Source: Gemmatimonadota bacterium (GTDB lineage: Bacteria; Gemmatimonadota; Gemmatimonadetes; Gemmatimonadales; Gemmatimonadaceae). Taken from it: a DNA stretch of 55,194 bases. Position numbers and translations under genes: made by a program. How positions within the stretch are numbered: the stretch's first letter is position 1; every line of letters begins with the position of its first letter. The stretch covers positions 1 to 55,194 of the forward strand of contig JAQBPV010000149.1 in the NCBI GenBank assembly GCA_028287345.1, read 5' to 3'. The notes beneath the pieces are model-generated. The model was not told where the DNA came from. It ran no database searches and saw only the letters and a program-made list of their open reading frames with translations. Below, one piece after another: positions 35,084 through 43,285 of this stretch.

Positions 35084-35586
35084 TCCACGCCGATCTGGCA
35101 GCGGAGCTGGAGGCGCTTCACCCGAACAGCTTCGGCTGGGCGATGGCGTGCTGTGAGCGGCGCCGCGATCAGGCGGAGGATGTCCTCCACGACGTGTACG
35201 TGAAGGTTCTCGCCGGCGAGGCAAGGTTCGATGGACGCTCGACGTTCAAGACATGGCTCTTCGGTGTGGTTCGACGAACGGCGTCATCGGTTCGGCGGCG
35301 ACACCGGCTCCACGCGCTGCTCGGACTACGCGACGCTCGGGATATGCATCGGTTCCAGGCCTCGCCCGAAGACGACGCGATCTCGACCGACCGGCGCGAG
35401 CGCACTCGACGCGCGCTGAGTGCGCTCTCGGTTCGACAGCGTGAAGTATTGCATCTCGTCTTCTATCAGGATCTCACCATCGAGGAAGCAGCGAACATCA
35501 TGCGCGTATCAGTGGGCTCGGCGCGGACGCATTACCATCGGGGCAAGGCACGCATGGCCGTGCTGTTGCGCGAGGATCGCCCATGA
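35080..35586 (+). CDS. ECF-type RNA polymerase sigma factor
   Basis: 168 aa from GTG 35080, with GGAGG 4 nt upstream; the track ORF starting at 34297 runs through the antisense of the M28 gene. Region 2 is recognisable (RRDQAEDVLHDVYVKVLAG, FKTWLFGVVRRTA), as is region 4 (LSALSVRQREVLHLVFYQDL, IEEAANIMRVSVGSARTHY). It directs polymerase to alternative promoters in response to an envelope signal. Coupled by ATGA to the putative anti-sigma gene, then by ATGA to an LTXXQ gene. Confidence 0.9.
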   Translation: MIHADLAAELEALHPNSFGWAMACCERRRDQAEDVLHDVYVKVLAGEARFDGRSTFKTWLFGVVRRTASSVRRRHRLHALLGLRDARDMHRFQASPEDDAISTDRRERTRRALSALSVRQREVLHLVFYQDLTIEEAANIMRVSVGSARTHYHRGKARMAVLLREDRP

Positions 35587-35951
35587 CCGTCGACGACGAC
35601 GCGCCGCTTCGTGCGGCATTCGACGAGTTGAAGGCAGACGATGGTCGCGCGCACTCCACATATGCAGGCGTGGTAGCGCGTGCAGAGCGGCCGAGCGCGA
35701 GGGTGCTCACCTCGCCGGTGCTCAAGCTCGCTGCAGCCGCGGTCGTCATCGTCGTCGCAGGCGCGACATACCGCGTTGCATACATGCACGAGCCAAGGCT
35801 CACGGTGCCAACGGAGGTCGTGTCGCTCGTGGCATGGCGTCCGGAGACCGACGTGCTGCTCGCAGCGCCAGTGCAGCTGTTGCGCGCACAAACGCAGGTT
35901 CGAGAATCGATGATCGATCTCGACACACTCATGACAGGAGTCGTCCGATGA
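35583..35951 (+). CDS. Putative membrane-anchored anti-sigma factor
   Basis: 122 aa, one membrane span (LKLAAAAVVIVVAGATYRVAYM, about 48-68), an acidic cytoplasmic N-terminus and a short periplasmic part. Position between an ECF sigma gene and an LTXXQ periplasmic gene, with ATGA overlaps on both sides, points to an anti-sigma function like CnrY or RsrA-type membrane regulators. It lacks the HxxxCxxC zinc motif of ZAS anti-sigmas, and no sequence family is recognised, so the role rests on context. Confidence 0.6.
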   Translation: MTVDDDAPLRAAFDELKADDGRAHSTYAGVVARAERPSARVLTSPVLKLAAAAVVIVVAGATYRVAYMHEPRLTVPTEVVSLVAWRPETDVLLAAPVQLLRAQTQVRESMIDLDTLMTGVVR

Positions 35952-36442
35952 GACGCATTCTACGTTTGACACTCACGTCGGCCGCACTGCTGGCCGCGCC
36001 TACGCTGCGTGCGCAGCAGCCGTCACCGCAGAAGCCGCTCTACATCGTCGACGGCGTTCCACAGGGGGATCCGCGACAGCAGCAGCAGGGGCAGGGCGAT
36101 CCGTTCGCGCGCTTCTTCATTCCACCCGAACTGGTGATGCAGCATCAGGCCGAGATCGGACTCACGGATGCGCAGCGCAGCACGCTCATGACACAGATTC
36201 AGCAGGCGCAATCGAAGTTCGTCGAGGTGCAGTTCAAGCTCAGCGCCGAAGGGCAGAAGCTCGTCGGGCTACTGCAGGGCGCCACGATCGACGAATCGCA
36301 GACGCTCGACGAGATCGACAGGATCCTCGCCCTCGAGCGTGAAATGAAGCGCGCGCAGATCGGGTTGCTCGTGCGAATCAAGAACGCGTTGACGCCGACG
36401 CAGCAGGCGAAGTTGATGCAGCTTCGTCAGCCGCGGGAGTAG
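35948..36442 (+). CDS. Periplasmic LTXXQ (CpxP/Spy-like) protein
   Basis: 164 aa from ATG 35948, which overlaps the previous stop (ATGA); the track start at 35420 is inside the sigma gene. Signal peptide (LTLTSAALLAAPTLRAQQ), then a helical hairpin carrying two LTXXQ-type motifs, LTDAQRSTL and LTPTQQAKL. CpxP, Spy and CnrX of this fold sense misfolded proteins or metals and report to an anti-sigma. The mature N-terminus reads KPLYIVDGVPQGD, close to the plug signature of SusC-like proteins. Last gene of the sigma operon. Confidence 0.8.
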   Translation: MRRILRLTLTSAALLAAPTLRAQQPSPQKPLYIVDGVPQGDPRQQQQGQGDPFARFFIPPELVMQHQAEIGLTDAQRSTLMTQIQQAQSKFVEVQFKLSAEGQKLVGLLQGATIDESQTLDEIDRILALEREMKRAQIGLLVRIKNALTPTQQAKLMQLRQPRE

Positions 36443-36484
36443 TCGAAGCTCAGACAAGCTTCTGCTCCATGATCGTGCGCGCAG

Positions 36485-37467
36485 TCACCGCGATCGCTCG
36501 GCCGGAACGAGTGTGCGGCCGAGGAGTGCCTTTGCTTCGAGTGACTCTGTCGTTCGCGTGTAGCCCAGTTCGCACAGGCTGCCGCGCACTTCGCCATCGA
36601 TGCGGCCGACGATGCGCGTGACCCAATCAGGCAGCTCGAACTTCGGCAGTTATCCCGCGCGCGCCGGGATCGTCTGGCCAACGATCCGCACGATCTCCAT
36701 GAGCGAATAGCTCCGGTCTCCCAGCGGGAACCGACGACCACCTGCGGCGGGATTCGTCATCGCCGCCAAGTGGAGGCCGGCGACATCGCGCACGTCTGCG
36801 ATGATCATCTGAATCTTCGGCACCGCCGGCACTTTTCCGCCGAGCATGCGGACGATCATGTTGGCGCTCGTACCAGGATCTTCGTCGAGCAATGGGCCGA
36901 AGATTGCGCCGGGATTCACGGCGACGAGGTCCTTACGTCGTCCATGCTTGTCCGCGATGCTCCACGCCGCCTTCTCGGCGAGCGTCTTCGACTCGACATA
37001 GGCGTTGATGTCGGGGCTGTCGAGATTGCTCCAGTCGTCCGCCGTGATCGGCTTCGTGCGCGCTTTACCATGACCGTACATCATCGCCGAGATGGATGCG
37101 GTCATGACGACGCGCCCTACTCCAAGGGCGAAGGCGTTCTCGAGGGCTCGTGTGGTGCCTTCGACGGCGGGGCGCACCAGCTCCATGCTGTCTTTCGGCA
37201 TGACGAACATGAGCGGTGACGCGATGTGGTGCAGGTAGCGCACATCGCGCATTGCGTCGGCCCAACCCGCATCGCTCTTGAGATCGAGCGCGACGAATTC
37301 GAGGCGGGAGACATCGGCGCCGTTGCGCGCCAGCGTTGCACGAACCTTGTCGCCCTTCTTTACATCGCGGACGCTGCCGCGCACGATGTAGCCAGCGTTG
37401 AGCAATTGCAGGGCGGTATGGCCGCCCACGAACCCGAGACCCCGGTGACGAGGACACGATCAGGCAT
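36485..37467 (-). pseudogene. NAD-dependent epimerase/dihydroflavonol-reductase-like gene with two lesions
   Basis: The intact ATG is 37467 (MPDRVLVTGVSG). A one-base loss near 37431-37436, inside the GxxGxxG cofactor motif, shifts the frame; the next frame continues VGGHTALQLLNAGYIVRGSV down to an in-frame TAA at 36652-36650. Beyond it the same frame reads LPKFELPDWVTRIVGRIDG to a true stop at 36485-36487, so the TAA replaces a codon such as AAA. Repaired, the protein would be about 327 aa, normal for the family. SSYxxxK-like AYVESKTLAEKA is intact. Both lesions should inactivate it. Confidence 0.8.
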
Positions 37468-37644
37468 AGCTTAGCTCCGGCGATACGAATGGTGGGGATT
37501 CAATCGCAGAACGGCCGCGAGTATACGTACGCGTATGCAAAACGGCAACAGCACAAGCGAACCCTTGCGGTATGCACACACAGGTGAAACTTCGGTACAT
37601 CGCCGGCGTCTAGTGGTGAAGCAGTGCATCCTGGAGACATCGAC

Positions 37645-38238
37645 ATGACATACGAGCAGAGCGGGAGTTCGGCCGACGTCAACGCTCTTCAGCAGCATCT
37701 GAACGAGATCCAGCTTCGCGCGAGCGATCTCAAGGTACGTCTCGATCAGCTGCGTGAGCAGCAGGCGCGTGCCGGAGATCGAGACCGATCGAGCCTCAAT
37801 CAGTCGATCGCCCAGTTGCAGCACGACTATACCGCGACAATGATCGACATGGAGATGGCAAAGAAAAGGCTGGTCATGATGGAGGCGGGAACGACAGTGC
37901 CGCCGCCGCACGATCCGTTGATCGACCGGTCGATGCTGGAGAAGACGGGCACTGGTGTCTTCCTGCTCATGATCCCGATCGTGTTCGCCCTTGCGCGGCG
38001 GATCTGGGTGCGCAGCGGCTCACGCGTGCAGCCCGTGATCGACCTCGAGTCGAGCCCGAGGATGCAGCGACTCGAAGAGGCCATCGAGTCAATCGCGATC
38101 GAGGTGGAGCGCATCGGTGAAGCGCAGCGTTTCGCGACGAAGCTACTGACCGAACGTCCCGAGCCCGCCGTGAATCGCGCATCGGCGGCGCCAGCTCCGA
38201 TCGCGCGAAAAACGCCGGGCACGATTACGCCGCACTGA
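37645..38238 (+). CDS. Coiled-coil membrane protein, unknown
   Basis: 197 aa from ATG 37645 (GGAG 9 nt upstream); the track start at 37624 adds 7 residues. A long coiled coil (about 10-85; LQQHLNEIQLRASDLKVRLD, SIAQLQHDYTATMIDMEMAKKRL) precedes one membrane span (GVFLLMIPIVFALARRIWV) and a second helical segment (MQRLEEAIESIAIEVERIGEA). The C-terminus is Ala/Pro-rich. Resembles many small uncharacterised envelope proteins; no family recognised. Divergent from the reductase pseudogene. Confidence 0.7.
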   Translation: MTYEQSGSSADVNALQQHLNEIQLRASDLKVRLDQLREQQARAGDRDRSSLNQSIAQLQHDYTATMIDMEMAKKRLVMMEAGTTVPPPHDPLIDRSMLEKTGTGVFLLMIPIVFALARRIWVRSGSRVQPVIDLESSPRMQRLEEAIESIAIEVERIGEAQRFATKLLTERPEPAVNRASAAPAPIARKTPGTITPH

Positions 38239-38252
38239 GTACATGATCAGCC

Positions 38253-38771
38253 ATGGTTCCTCCTGATTACGGGAATTCGAACGCGCTCGAGATCTCGGCA
38301 GAACCGCTGATGGGAGCTGTGGCGCAATCGCTCATCGGGACGCTCAATGCGGAGCTCTCGGCGCTCTATCCGGAGCCCGGCGCGACGCACTTTCAGCTCG
38401 ACCCCGCGCAAGTTGCGCCTGGCGCAGGCGCGTTTCTCGTCGCGCGGCGAGAGGGACAGCCCATCGGGTGTGGTGCGTTGCGCCGTCTCACTGATGCAGA
38501 TGTCGTCGCGCAATTGGGCACCGACACCGGAGAGCTCAAGCGAATGTTCGTGGCGCGCGAAGGGCGTGGGCAGGGAATCGGCCGGGCGCTGTTGACGCAA
38601 CTCGAGTCCGAGGCACGAGCGCTCGGCCTCTCGCGTATCGTGCTCGAGACAGGAATTCGCCAACACGAGGCGCTGGCTCTGTATCGTCGCGCGGGATACA
38701 CGGACATCGCCGCCTACGGCGAGTATTCATCGTCGCCGGGAACGAGCGTCTGTCTGGCGAAGACATTGTGA
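38253..38771 (+). CDS. GNAT-family N-acetyltransferase
   Basis: 172 aa. The GNAT core is complete: beta strands GAFLVARREGQPIGCGALRRL, the acetyl-CoA loop VAREGRGQGIGRALL, helix QLESEARALGLSRIVLETG and the late EALALYRRAGYTDIAAYGEY. It resembles small PaiA/RimI-like acetyltransferases of unknown substrate. The next gene starts inside its stop codon (GTGA), so the HXXEE protein is co-translated. Confidence 0.88.
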   Translation: MVPPDYGNSNALEISAEPLMGAVAQSLIGTLNAELSALYPEPGATHFQLDPAQVAPGAGAFLVARREGQPIGCGALRRLTDADVVAQLGTDTGELKRMFVAREGRGQGIGRALLTQLESEARALGLSRIVLETGIRQHEALALYRRAGYTDIAAYGEYSSSPGTSVCLAKTL

Positions 38772-39271
38772 CGGGAGAACGGCGCGCCGAGCGTTGGATC
38801 TGGGCGGCGCCGCTGGTCTTTCTGATCCATGACAGCGAAGAAATCGCGACGGTCGTTCCCTGGCTCCATGCGCATCGCGAACGACTGCCAGTGCTGGTGC
38901 AGCCACTCACCGCACTGACGACGCAGGAATTCGCACTCGCCGTCGGGCTCCTCTTCGTCGGAGTGCTCCTCGCGTCGACGCACGGCGCAATGCGCGCGCG
39001 CCGCGGAGCGCGATCCATTCCGTTTCTGCTGATTGCCGGTGCGTTGATCGGCAACGGCGTGACGCATGTCATGCAGGTGGTCTACTTTCGCGAGTACACG
39101 CCGGGTGTCGTCACCGCCGCGCTTCTCGTGCTTCCGTACGGCTTTCTGCTTGGACGAGCGCTGGAAGAGCGCAAGCTCGCCAGCCGCAGGACATGGCTCG
39201 GCGCGATCGCGCTCGGCGCCATCATCCAGGCCCCGATCGTAGCGGCGCTGCTGTTCGCCGTTCGGAGATAG
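38768..39271 (+). CDS. HXXEE-domain membrane protein
   Basis: 167 aa from GTG 38768, overlapping the GNAT stop. The namesake motif HDSEE is at the N-terminus (FLIHDSEEIATVVPWL), and a second conserved piece GNGVTHVMQVVYFREYTPGV follows about residue 98. Five membrane helices can be drawn. The family is found in many phyla with no defined function; the H and E residues suggest metal binding or catalysis in the membrane. Confidence 0.85.
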   Translation: MTGERRAERWIWAAPLVFLIHDSEEIATVVPWLHAHRERLPVLVQPLTALTTQEFALAVGLLFVGVLLASTHGAMRARRGARSIPFLLIAGALIGNGVTHVMQVVYFREYTPGVVTAALLVLPYGFLLGRALEERKLASRRTWLGAIALGAIIQAPIVAALLFAVRR

Positions 39272-39365
39272 GCCGCGGAGCGACGGGGTCGGTCGAGACT
39301 GTAGCCGGGCATCGTCGGCTCGCCTATAGTACGGGAGCCACGCTTCTTCGCCTCGAGGTGTTCCA

Positions 39366-39923
39366 GTGAGCCTGCCCTCAGATGTCGCGCTGCTCCTCAT
39401 CGACGTACAACAAGGCCTCGACGAACCGCGATGGGGAGCGCGGAACAATCCCGACGCCGAGCGGCGCATCGCTGACCTGTTGGCCGCGTGGCGCGCGGCG
39501 AAGCGGCCGGTGATTCACGTGCAGCATCTGTCGACCGAGCCGAACTCTCCGCTGCGCCCCGATCGACCTGGACACGTGTTCAAGGTCGAAGCGACACCGA
39601 TCGAAGGCGAGCCGGTGTTCCAGAAGAACGTCAACAGCGCGTTCATCGGCACGGATCTCGAGACTCATTTGCGCGATCGGGGAATCGATTCGCTCGTCAT
39701 CGCGGGGATCACGACGGATCACTGCGTCTCGAGCACGACACGCATGGCTGGCAATCTCGGATTCACCGTCACCGTGGTGGAAGATGCGACGGCGACGTTC
39801 GACCGCGTCGGGCCTGATGGAGCGCACTACAGCGCGGACGTCATGCATCGCGCCGCATTGGCGAGCCTGCACGGTGAGTTCGCGACGGTGCGCAGCACCA
39901 GGGATGTTCTCGCCGACGCGTAG
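39366..39923 (+). CDS. Isochorismatase-like cysteine hydrolase
   Basis: 185 aa from GTG 39366. The catalytic triad of the family is visible: Asp in ALLLIDVQQGL, Lys in FQKNVNSAF, and Cys in GITTDHCVSSTTRMAGNLGF. Members hydrolyse amides such as nicotinamide or N-carbamoyl compounds, or isochorismate; residues around the Cys do not settle which. TATAGT at 39325-39330 is a possible -10 box. Monocistronic by context. Confidence 0.9.
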   Translation: MSLPSDVALLLIDVQQGLDEPRWGARNNPDAERRIADLLAAWRAAKRPVIHVQHLSTEPNSPLRPDRPGHVFKVEATPIEGEPVFQKNVNSAFIGTDLETHLRDRGIDSLVIAGITTDHCVSSTTRMAGNLGFTVTVVEDATATFDRVGPDGAHYSADVMHRAALASLHGEFATVRSTRDVLADA

Positions 39924-40090
39924 CAGGTTTCTCACTTCGTTCGGAACGACGACATGGACCTCAACGCCGCAGGCACCGACGCCTTCATCGACGCGCTGGA
40001 CGGCAAGTAGTGCCGGTGATCGGTGACCGAGCACCATTTCGCCGGGTTGACCAAGGGTGAAGCTGACTCTCCCCGAGATTCCCTGACGTC

Positions 40091-40624
40091 ATGATGCGCG
40101 CATCCTTCTCCCGCTTTGCCCTCGTCGCCCTGGGCGGACTTCTTACCATGTCATGCCGCTCGTCGACCGAGCCAGTCGTGTCCGACGCGACATTCCTTGC
40201 TCGGTGGCAAGGACAGGAGTGGCAGGGAAAGGCTTCCGCGACCTTGTTGCGTGCCCCTTCGGCCGACACGCTGTATCTCTTCGGCAACCGCCCGGTGACC
40301 AACTCGTTGGGGAGCTACGAAGAAGTCGTGCGGGTTCGCGTGGCGTTCCACGGAGTCGGTCAATACCCGCTCGACTCGGCCGCCGTCGAGCTCCTCGAGA
40401 TCATCGGCGGAGACGGCATCTCCGGATCGTTCACTGGCACCAGCTCCAGCGTCGGCGTACTCGATGTCACGGCCTACGGCGGCCCGAGCGGTGACATCCA
40501 GGGAACGGTGCAGTTCGACGCACGTCGAGCACGGAGCGCGTCGAGCCCCATCATTCGCTTCGAGAACGGGCGGTTTCGTGCGACCGTCGTCGCAGCCAGC
40601 CTATCGGACCGCGTCGTTCCCTAG
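40091..40624 (+). CDS. Hypothetical lipoprotein
   Basis: 177 aa with a signal peptide ending in a lipobox (LGGLLTMSCRS), so the mature protein would be lipid-anchored. The rest is beta-rich (WQGKASATLL, YEEVVRVRVAFHGVGQYPLD, GTVQFDARRARS), like immunoglobulin-like or DUF6252-type lipoproteins found in SusCD-bearing bacteria; the family assignment is tentative. Its TAG overlaps the stop of the convergent amidohydrolase gene in CTAG. Confidence 0.7.
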   Translation: MMRASFSRFALVALGGLLTMSCRSSTEPVVSDATFLARWQGQEWQGKASATLLRAPSADTLYLFGNRPVTNSLGSYEEVVRVRVAFHGVGQYPLDSAAVELLEIIGGDGISGSFTGTSSSVGVLDVTAYGGPSGDIQGTVQFDARRARSASSPIIRFENGRFRATVVAASLSDRVVP

Positions 40625-41937
40625 GGAGTCGGCTTCACCGCGCCGCCCGTCAACAGGAAATCCATCGCGAGGTTGCTCATCGTGCGGACGCCCACGGGCA
40701 GCGCGCGATCGTCCGCCTGAAACAGCGGCGAGTGATTGCTCGCGGCGGTCCGCACGTCGATCTCCGGCGGCGTCACGCCCAGCCCCACGAAGAAGCCCGG
40801 CGCCCGCTCGGCAAAGCGTGAGAAATCTTCCGCGGGCATCGAGAGATTCGCCTGTGATGCGCCCGCAGCGCCGGCCACGCGCTTCAACGTCGGAGTGAAC
40901 TTCGCCACCGTGGCCGGATCGTTCACCGTCACCGGATAGCCGATCACGATGCTGACGTCTGCCGTCGCACCACTCGCCGCCGCGATACCTTCGGCCATCC
41001 GCTTCAACTTTTCGTGGATCGACGTACGCACCTTCGCGTCGAAGGTGCGAATGGTGCCGATCATCCACACGGAGTCGGGGATGATGTTCTCGCGATTGCC
41101 GCCGTGAAACGCACCGACGGTGACGACGACAGGCGATTGTGTGAGGTCGATCTGCCGCGAGACGATCGTCTGCATCGCGCTCACGATCTGCGCACCGATG
41201 ACGATAGGATCGATCGTCGCGGCTGGCATCGCACCATGACCCTGCTTGCCATGCACGACGATTCGCCAGTTGTCGGCGCTCGCCTGCACCGGTCCGGAGC
41301 GATAGGTGAGTGAACCGAGCTTCCCGGGGAAGACGTGCAGCCCGAAGATGCCGTCCACGCCATCCATCACGCCGGCATCGATCATCGGGCCGGCGCCGCC
41401 ACGCGGTGTGACTTCCTCCGCCGGTTGGAAGATGAACTTTACCGTACCCGGAATGCGCGCCCTGAGTCCCGTCAACACTTCCGCGGTGCCCATCAGCATG
41501 GCGACGTGCGTATCGTGCCCGCATGCGTGCATCACGCCGACCTGCTCGCCGTTCCACATTGCGCGCACCGTTGACTTGAACGGGATGCTCACCTGTTCCG
41601 TGACGGGCAGGGCATCCATGTCGGCGCGCAGGGCGACTGTCGGTCCGGGCTTGCCGCCTTTGAGAATGCCGACGACGCCCGGAATTCCGCCCACGTTTTC
41701 CTGCACCTCGAGACCGAGCGCCTTGAGGTGCGCCGCGACGATCCCGGCCGTGCGTGTCTCCGCGTAGCCGAGCTCGGGATGCTGGTGGATGTCGTGGCGC
41801 CACGCCGTGACCTTGTCGGTAATGGCTGCCGTGCGACGATCGATCTCCGCCGCGAGGGCGGGATCCGGTGCGACTTGCGCCGCAGCGGGCGAGGAGAGCA
41901 CGAGCGCCGCGGCGCTGACCACGAGGAGTATACGCAT
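40621..41937 (-). CDS. Exported M20-family amidohydrolase
   Basis: 438 aa from ATG 41937, giving a signal peptide (ILLVVSAAALVLSSPAAAQV); the track start at 42015 lies further out without signal character. M20D motifs: HQHPELGYAET, ALRADMDALPV, HACGHDTHVAML (metal Cys/His), and the catalytic Glu pair in IFQPAEEVTPRGGAG. A dimerisation domain with HGKQGHGAMP follows. The relatives cleave N-acyl amino acids (hippurate, indole-acetyl amino acids, acetyldiaminopimelate) by one zinc pair; here the enzyme is exported. Confidence 0.93.
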   Translation of the reverse strand: MRILLVVSAAALVLSSPAAAQVAPDPALAAEIDRRTAAITDKVTAWRHDIHQHPELGYAETRTAGIVAAHLKALGLEVQENVGGIPGVVGILKGGKPGPTVALRADMDALPVTEQVSIPFKSTVRAMWNGEQVGVMHACGHDTHVAMLMGTAEVLTGLRARIPGTVKFIFQPAEEVTPRGGAGPMIDAGVMDGVDGIFGLHVFPGKLGSLTYRSGPVQASADNWRIVVHGKQGHGAMPAATIDPIVIGAQIVSAMQTIVSRQIDLTQSPVVVTVGAFHGGNRENIIPDSVWMIGTIRTFDAKVRTSIHEKLKRMAEGIAAASGATADVSIVIGYPVTVNDPATVAKFTPTLKRVAGAAGASQANLSMPAEDFSRFAERAPGFFVGLGVTPPEIDVRTAASNHSPLFQADDRALPVGVRTMSNLAMDFLLTGGAVKPTP

Positions 41938-42005
41938 GTGTGAAGTTGCAGCCGTCACGTCGCGCACGCCAGATTGATGACGACGGATCAAACAGGTCGA
42001 GAAAC

Positions 42006-42455
42006 ATGAATACACGATCCAAAACGGCGGGGCTCCCGCCGAACCGCTCGATGCCAGCGAGCACGGTGATTCCAGTGGTTGGCTATCCTGACGTGCGCGT
42101 GGCGACCGAGTGGCTGCACCGCGCTTTCGGATTCACCGAACGACTGCGCATCGGCGACCACCGCGTGCAGCTCGACGTCGGCGACGGGAGTATCGTCATC
42201 ACGCGGGCTCCAGGCCCGGCGGCTGGTCGATGTGCGCACTCGATCATGGTGCGCGTCGCCGACGCGAAGGCGCATTGCGAGGGAGCGACGAAGGCGGGCG
42301 CGCGCATCATCAACGAGCCGACGGACTACCCCTATGGCGAGCGGCAGTATTCCGCCGAGGACTTCGCGGGGCACCAGTGGACGTTCTCGCAGACGGTCTC
42401 CGACGTCGATCCCGCGTCATGGGGTGGCACGTTGGTAGCGCCTTCGAAGTCGTGA
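42006..42455 (+). CDS. VOC/glyoxalase-superfamily protein
   Basis: 149 aa from ATG 42006, in frame with a 22-residue upstream extension that I discard. Single vicinal-oxygen-chelate domain pair: VIPVVGYPDVRVATEWLHRA, GDGSIVITRAPG, HSIMVRVADAKAHCEGATKA and YSAEDFAGHQWTFSQTV. The PhnB-like pattern (YPDV, DFAGHQW) suits a metal-free or weakly metal-binding member. It overlaps the next gene by GTGA. Confidence 0.85.
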   Translation: MNTRSKTAGLPPNRSMPASTVIPVVGYPDVRVATEWLHRAFGFTERLRIGDHRVQLDVGDGSIVITRAPGPAAGRCAHSIMVRVADAKAHCEGATKAGARIINEPTDYPYGERQYSAEDFAGHQWTFSQTVSDVDPASWGGTLVAPSKS

Positions 42456-42886
42456 AGGTGCGCCGCGCGACGACCTCCGACGCGCCTGCGATGGCGGCGC
42501 TCCTCGGCCAACTCGGCTATCCGTCGAGTGTGGAAGTGCTTCCCAGCCGAGTCGACGCCATCGAGCGCGAAGGTGGTGCCGTGTATGTCGCGACCGCTGC
42601 CGACGACCGAATTCTCGGCCTCGCGAGCGCCGCGCGTCTTGCGACGCTTCACGCCGGCGCGCAGGTGGCGTACATCACCGCGCTCGTGACGGCCGACGAC
42701 GCGCGCGGGCAGGGAGTCGGCCGCGCGATGGTCGCCACGATCGAGCAGTGGGCGCGGGACTGCGGCTGCACTCGGCTGTCCGTCACGAGCGCTGAGCGTC
42801 GCGCCGATGCGCATGCGTTCTACCCGCGCTGCGGAATGCCCTACAATGGACGTCGCTTTTCCAAACAACTCGATGCCGAGTCATAG
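42452..42886 (+). CDS. GNAT-family N-acetyltransferase
   Basis: 144 aa from GTG 42452, which overlaps the VOC stop; the track ORF from 42110 is mostly the VOC gene in another frame. Complete GNAT fold: VRRATTSDAPAMAALLGQLGY, YITALVTADDARGQGVGRAMV (acetyl-CoA loop), CTRLSVTSAERRADAHAFYP and a final CGMPYNGRRFSK. This GFxYxxxxxxK end is typical of small aminoglycoside- or protein-acetylating GNATs. The substrate is unknown. Confidence 0.85.
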   Translation: MKVRRATTSDAPAMAALLGQLGYPSSVEVLPSRVDAIEREGGAVYVATAADDRILGLASAARLATLHAGAQVAYITALVTADDARGQGVGRAMVATIEQWARDCGCTRLSVTSAERRADAHAFYPRCGMPYNGRRFSKQLDAES

Positions 42887-43274
42887 CCTTCCACTCACGG
42901 TGCTGACCGCACGGTTCGCGCTCTGTCGTCTCCAGCCCGGCGACGCCATTCCCACGTGGACGTCGGCCGCGCGAGAGTTCCTGACCATCAGTCGCACGCC
43001 CGCCGAGCTGTCGATTCTGGCCGACGAGAGTGTGGTGCCACCGAGCATCGAGGCCACGCGAGGCTTTCGCGCCCTGCGCGTCGAAGGGCCGCTGCCCCTC
43101 GAAATGGTCGGCGTGGCCGCGTCCCTTGCCGGTCCGCTCGCCAAGGCGAACATCTCGATCATCCCGATCGGGACGTACGACACGGACTACATCTTCGTGC
43201 GTGATACCGATCTGGCCCACGCGGTCACAGCGCTGACGGCCGCCGGCCACTTCGTTCGCCTGGCGAGTCCGTGA
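42873..43274 (+). CDS. ACT-domain (CASTOR-like) protein
   Basis: 133 aa from ATG 42873, 14 bp into the end of the GNAT gene; ATG 42846 is an alternative. It has two ACT-like halves: LPLTVLTARFALCRLQPGDAI with ISRTPAELSILADE, and FRALRVEGPLPLEMVGVAAS with LAGPLAKANISIIPIGTYDT. The ISIIPIGTYDTDYIFVRDTD block is diagnostic. ACT domains bind small ligands such as amino acids; CASTOR relatives sense arginine in eukaryotes. No enzyme domain is attached, so a ligand sensor is the best guess. Confidence 0.85.
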   Translation: MPSHSLPLTVLTARFALCRLQPGDAIPTWTSAAREFLTISRTPAELSILADESVVPPSIEATRGFRALRVEGPLPLEMVGVAASLAGPLAKANISIIPIGTYDTDYIFVRDTDLAHAVTALTAAGHFVRLASP

Positions 43275-43285
43275 ATGAAGGCCAA

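Noticed and set aside
37530-37560. Palindrome-like ATACGTACGCGTAT upstream of the coiled-coil gene
   Set aside because: The two halves are not complementary when checked base by base.
39954-40010. 18-codon ORF MDLNAAGTDAFIDALDGK
   Set aside because: Looks protein-like but has no good ribosome site and no context; could be a remnant. Not enough to call a gene.
40601-42064. 487-aa ORF in another frame of the M20 gene
   Set aside because: Overlaps the complete amidohydrolase frame; no family signal.
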